Assembly: GCF_000687715.1 (NCBI RefSeq)
Contig: NZ_JHXD01000012.1
Coordinates: forward strand, 35,673 to 99,672
DNA from: Xylanibacter ruminicola Ga6B6
GTDB taxonomy: Bacteria > Bacteroidota > Bacteroidia > Bacteroidales > Bacteroidaceae
Direction: 5' to 3'
Length of the DNA: 64,000 nt
The position numbers and the translations under genes are program-made. Below are positions 62,561 to 64,000 of this stretch, one piece after another; positions within the stretch are counted from its first letter, which is position 1, and the number at the start of each line of letters is the position of its first letter. Under the pieces are notes generated by a model, which made no database searches, had not been told where the DNA came from, and saw nothing but the letters and a program-made list of their open reading frames with translations.

Positions 62561-63719
62561 GGATTTGCTGCTTGAGGGTTAGGATGCGGCGGACGCTCTG
62601 GTTGATGCGGGCCTCGCTGAGGGTGCCATCGTTAACGGCGGCTATCACGGCATCGAAGGCCTCGACCAGATTGCGGGGATCGAGCACGATATCTGCACCG
62701 GCCTTGATACAGCCCACAGCGGCCTCGGCATTGGTGTACTGCTTGGTGATGGCGCCCATGCTGATGGCATCGGTAACGATGATGTTACGATAGCCTAACT
62801 CGCCGCGCAGCTTATCCTTAAGGATGACGGACGACATGGTGGCGGGCTCATCAGTACCGGTAACGTTGGGGGTTGCAATATGGGCAGTCATAATCAGCTG
62901 ACAGCCCCAGGCGATACCGGCACGGAAGGTTACCATCTCGCAATCCATCATCTCTGCCCAGGTTTTCATCGATTTGGCATAGCCGTAATGGGTGTCGGCG
63001 GTGGTGTCGCCATGTCCGGGGAAATGCTTGATACAACCTGTAATGCCAGCATCTTTCAGACCCTGCAGATAGCTGGTTACCATGGGTGCTGCCACAGCGG
63101 GATCGCTACTGAAGGCACGCTGACCAATCACAACATTGTCGGGATTGGTGTTGACATCGGCCACTGGGGCAAAATCGATATCGAAACCATAACGGGTAAG
63201 ATAGGTGCCGATGGTGTTAGCGCACTCGTAAGCATTGGCAGGATCGCCGGTTTCGCCAATCGACTCCATCGACGCATATTTGGGCAGATTGAAGTTGGGA
63301 TGGTTGGCCAGGCGCGACACGCGACCGCCCTCCTCGTCGATACACAGTAGCGGACTACCATTGAGAGCACGTATCTGCGAGATGAAAGCAGAGAGCTGGT
63401 TTTCGTCTTCGATGTTCCAGGCATAGAGTATCATGCCACCTATGGGATAGTTCTTAACCACACCTGCCATGCAATCGTTAATCTGCTGCAGTTTGTAGGG
63501 CGAAAGTTCTTCGAAACTGCTCCAGTGTATCGTGGTGTCGAGGGCCTCGGGGCGCACGTAGAACATCTGACCAACTTTTTCGCGAAGGGTCATCTTTCGT
63601 AGCTGCTCCTCGACGCTGCCGGCCGAGCTGCTGCTGGGGTTATCATCGTTTGTACAAGCTGTTAACAGCAATCCGCCCAAAAGCACTGCGGCGGTAATCC
63701 ATGTTTTAAAAGTTTTCAT
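62544..63719 (-). CDS. Lipoprotein GH3 glycosidase, beta-N-acetylhexosaminidase (NagZ)-like
   Basis: 391 residues from ATG 63719 (MKTFKTWITAAVLL); the frame to 63803 crosses the promoter. Lipobox LLLTAC. The NagZ-type catalytic dyad motif KHFPGHGDTTADTH (~235) is intact, preceded by CIDEEGGRVSRLANHP and IDFAPVADVNTNP, with the nucleophile region VTDAISMGAI later. Probably removes N-acetylglucosamine from muropeptides or glycans in the envelope. Its last codons form DR2. Confidence 0.9.
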   Translation of the reverse strand: MKTFKTWITAAVLLGGLLLTACTNDDNPSSSSAGSVEEQLRKMTLREKVGQMFYVRPEALDTTIHWSSFEELSPYKLQQINDCMAGVVKNYPIGGMILYAWNIEDENQLSAFISQIRALNGSPLLCIDEEGGRVSRLANHPNFNLPKYASMESIGETGDPANAYECANTIGTYLTRYGFDIDFAPVADVNTNPDNVVIGQRAFSSDPAVAAPMVTSYLQGLKDAGITGCIKHFPGHGDTTADTHYGYAKSMKTWAEMMDCEMVTFRAGIAWGCQLIMTAHIATPNVTGTDEPATMSSVILKDKLRGELGYRNIIVTDAISMGAITKQYTNAEAAVGCIKAGADIVLDPRNLVEAFDAVIAAVNDGTLSEARINQSVRRILTLKQQIRNRTK

Positions 63720-63759
63720 ACCTATAGTTTTAATTGCAAAAAGATTAATTAGATGGGTG

Positions 63760-63791
63760 CAAAGATACAACATTTTTTGGCAGCCGACAAA
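63760..63791 (-). promoter_or_regulatory. Full -33/-7 promoter of the GH3 gene
   Basis: On the minus strand TTTG (63788-63791), 20-nt spacer, TATCTTTG (63760-63767). Confidence 0.7.
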
Positions 63792-63877
63792 ATAATAGGG
63801 CACAAAATGGTAAAAAGATGTTAAATATTAGACATTAATCGATAAATATTAGCAACTATTGCGTACATTTGCGGCGA

Positions 63878-63988
63878 AAAGATGATTTTACCAATAATTG
63901 GGAACTACAACTTTTACTTCTACTAACTCTATACCAACGAAAACAAAGAGAGGGTTGAGCCGCAAAGCTCATCCCTCTCGATATTTTT
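63878..63988 (+). ncRNA. Hairpin-RNA relative, copy 5
   Basis: A TACATTTG box (63864-63871, no -33) precedes a ~110-nt gene-free stretch ending in a hairpin: GAGAGGG, T-T mismatch, TGAGC, CGCAAA loop, GCTCA, CCCTCTC (63948-63979), then ATATTTTT. Sequence differs from copies 1-4 but the plan (long lower stem, one pyrimidine mismatch, 4-5 bp upper stem, purine-rich loop, T tail) and the GCTCAT-CCCTCT arm are the same. Confidence 0.45.
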
Positions 63989-64000
63989 AGTCTACTTGGC

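Noticed and set aside
42000..64000. Integrative element with its own integrase
   Set aside because: No tyrosine or serine recombinase, transposase, relaxase or tRNA attachment site was found in the window; only indirect cassette-like junctions.
1..64000. CRISPR arrays and tRNA/rRNA genes
   Set aside because: No regularly spaced repeats and no cloverleaf or rRNA-like segment were noticed by eye; a covariance search was not possible.

Overview
The window looks like a chromosome segment of a Bacteroidales bacterium, most likely a Prevotella-like Prevotellaceae species. The support is: many genes preceded by the Bacteroidetes -7 box TAnnTTTG, several with a TTTG -33 box 18-20 nt upstream; lipoproteins of families common in this group (DUF2807, DUF4369); a GGGtGRT/NifU-N gene pair; a eukaryote-type (GT3) glycogen synthase beside a GT35 phosphorylase; and a tiny Lys/Arg-rich protein between HU and RNase G. 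No rRNA, tRNA, CRISPR array, integrase or transposase gene was seen.

Layout. 0-4.7 kb: a leftward set (aldo/keto reductase, amidohydrolase-monooxygenase fusion, lipoprotein flavodoxin, carboxymuconolactone decarboxylase-like protein cut by the window edge) opposite a divergent AraC regulator. 5.1-11.9 kb: a five-gene leftward drug-efflux operon (TolC, HlyD, tandem-ATPase, two ABC-2 permeases) opposite another AraC regulator. 11.9-12.8 kb: a gene-free, repeat-bearing stretch. 12.9-41.9 kb: housekeeping genes (UraA, EttA, 2-hydroxyacid dehydrogenase, GGGtGRT/NifU, M3 peptidase, pyruvate kinase, HU, RNase G, glycosyltransferase, hybrid histidine kinase, nuclease/phosphatase-fold protein, AlaX-like editing protein, GH13 amylase, FabD, Prs, glycogen phosphorylase and synthase).

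42-64 kb is accessory, and from about 43.6 kb visibly more AT-rich. A Vsr/NUDIX pair is followed by a ~13.7 kb leftward defence operon (57395 to 43716): AIPR, SF2 helicase with WG repeats, two C5 methyltransferases, an unknown 185-aa protein, a McrB-like AAA+ protein with an EVE-like region, a small acidic protein, a DUF2357/McrC-like nuclease and two unknown proteins. Two C5 methyltransferases plus a McrB-like motor and McrC-like nuclease recalls the LlaJI restriction-modification layout; AIPR, helicase-WG and the extra proteins expand it. Its best promoter (57978-58008) lies ~580 nt before the first start codon, and the leader holds two tandem modules with intrinsic-terminator hairpins and competing alternative pairings, suggesting transcriptional attenuation of the whole operon.

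A second unexplained signal is a hairpin family present four times (42.1, 43.6, 58.1, 62.5 kb) with a distant fifth member (63.95 kb). Each lies on the + strand between leftward genes, and four have a promoter of their own, so they look like small RNA genes or mobile terminator cassettes. A 30-bp direct repeat comprising the last codons and 3' flank of the GH3 gene brackets the 682-aa sigma-region-4-like gene plus hairpin copy 4, and a 5'-truncated NUDIX remnant adjoins copy 3. The accessory region therefore appears assembled from cassettes joined at gene 3' ends.
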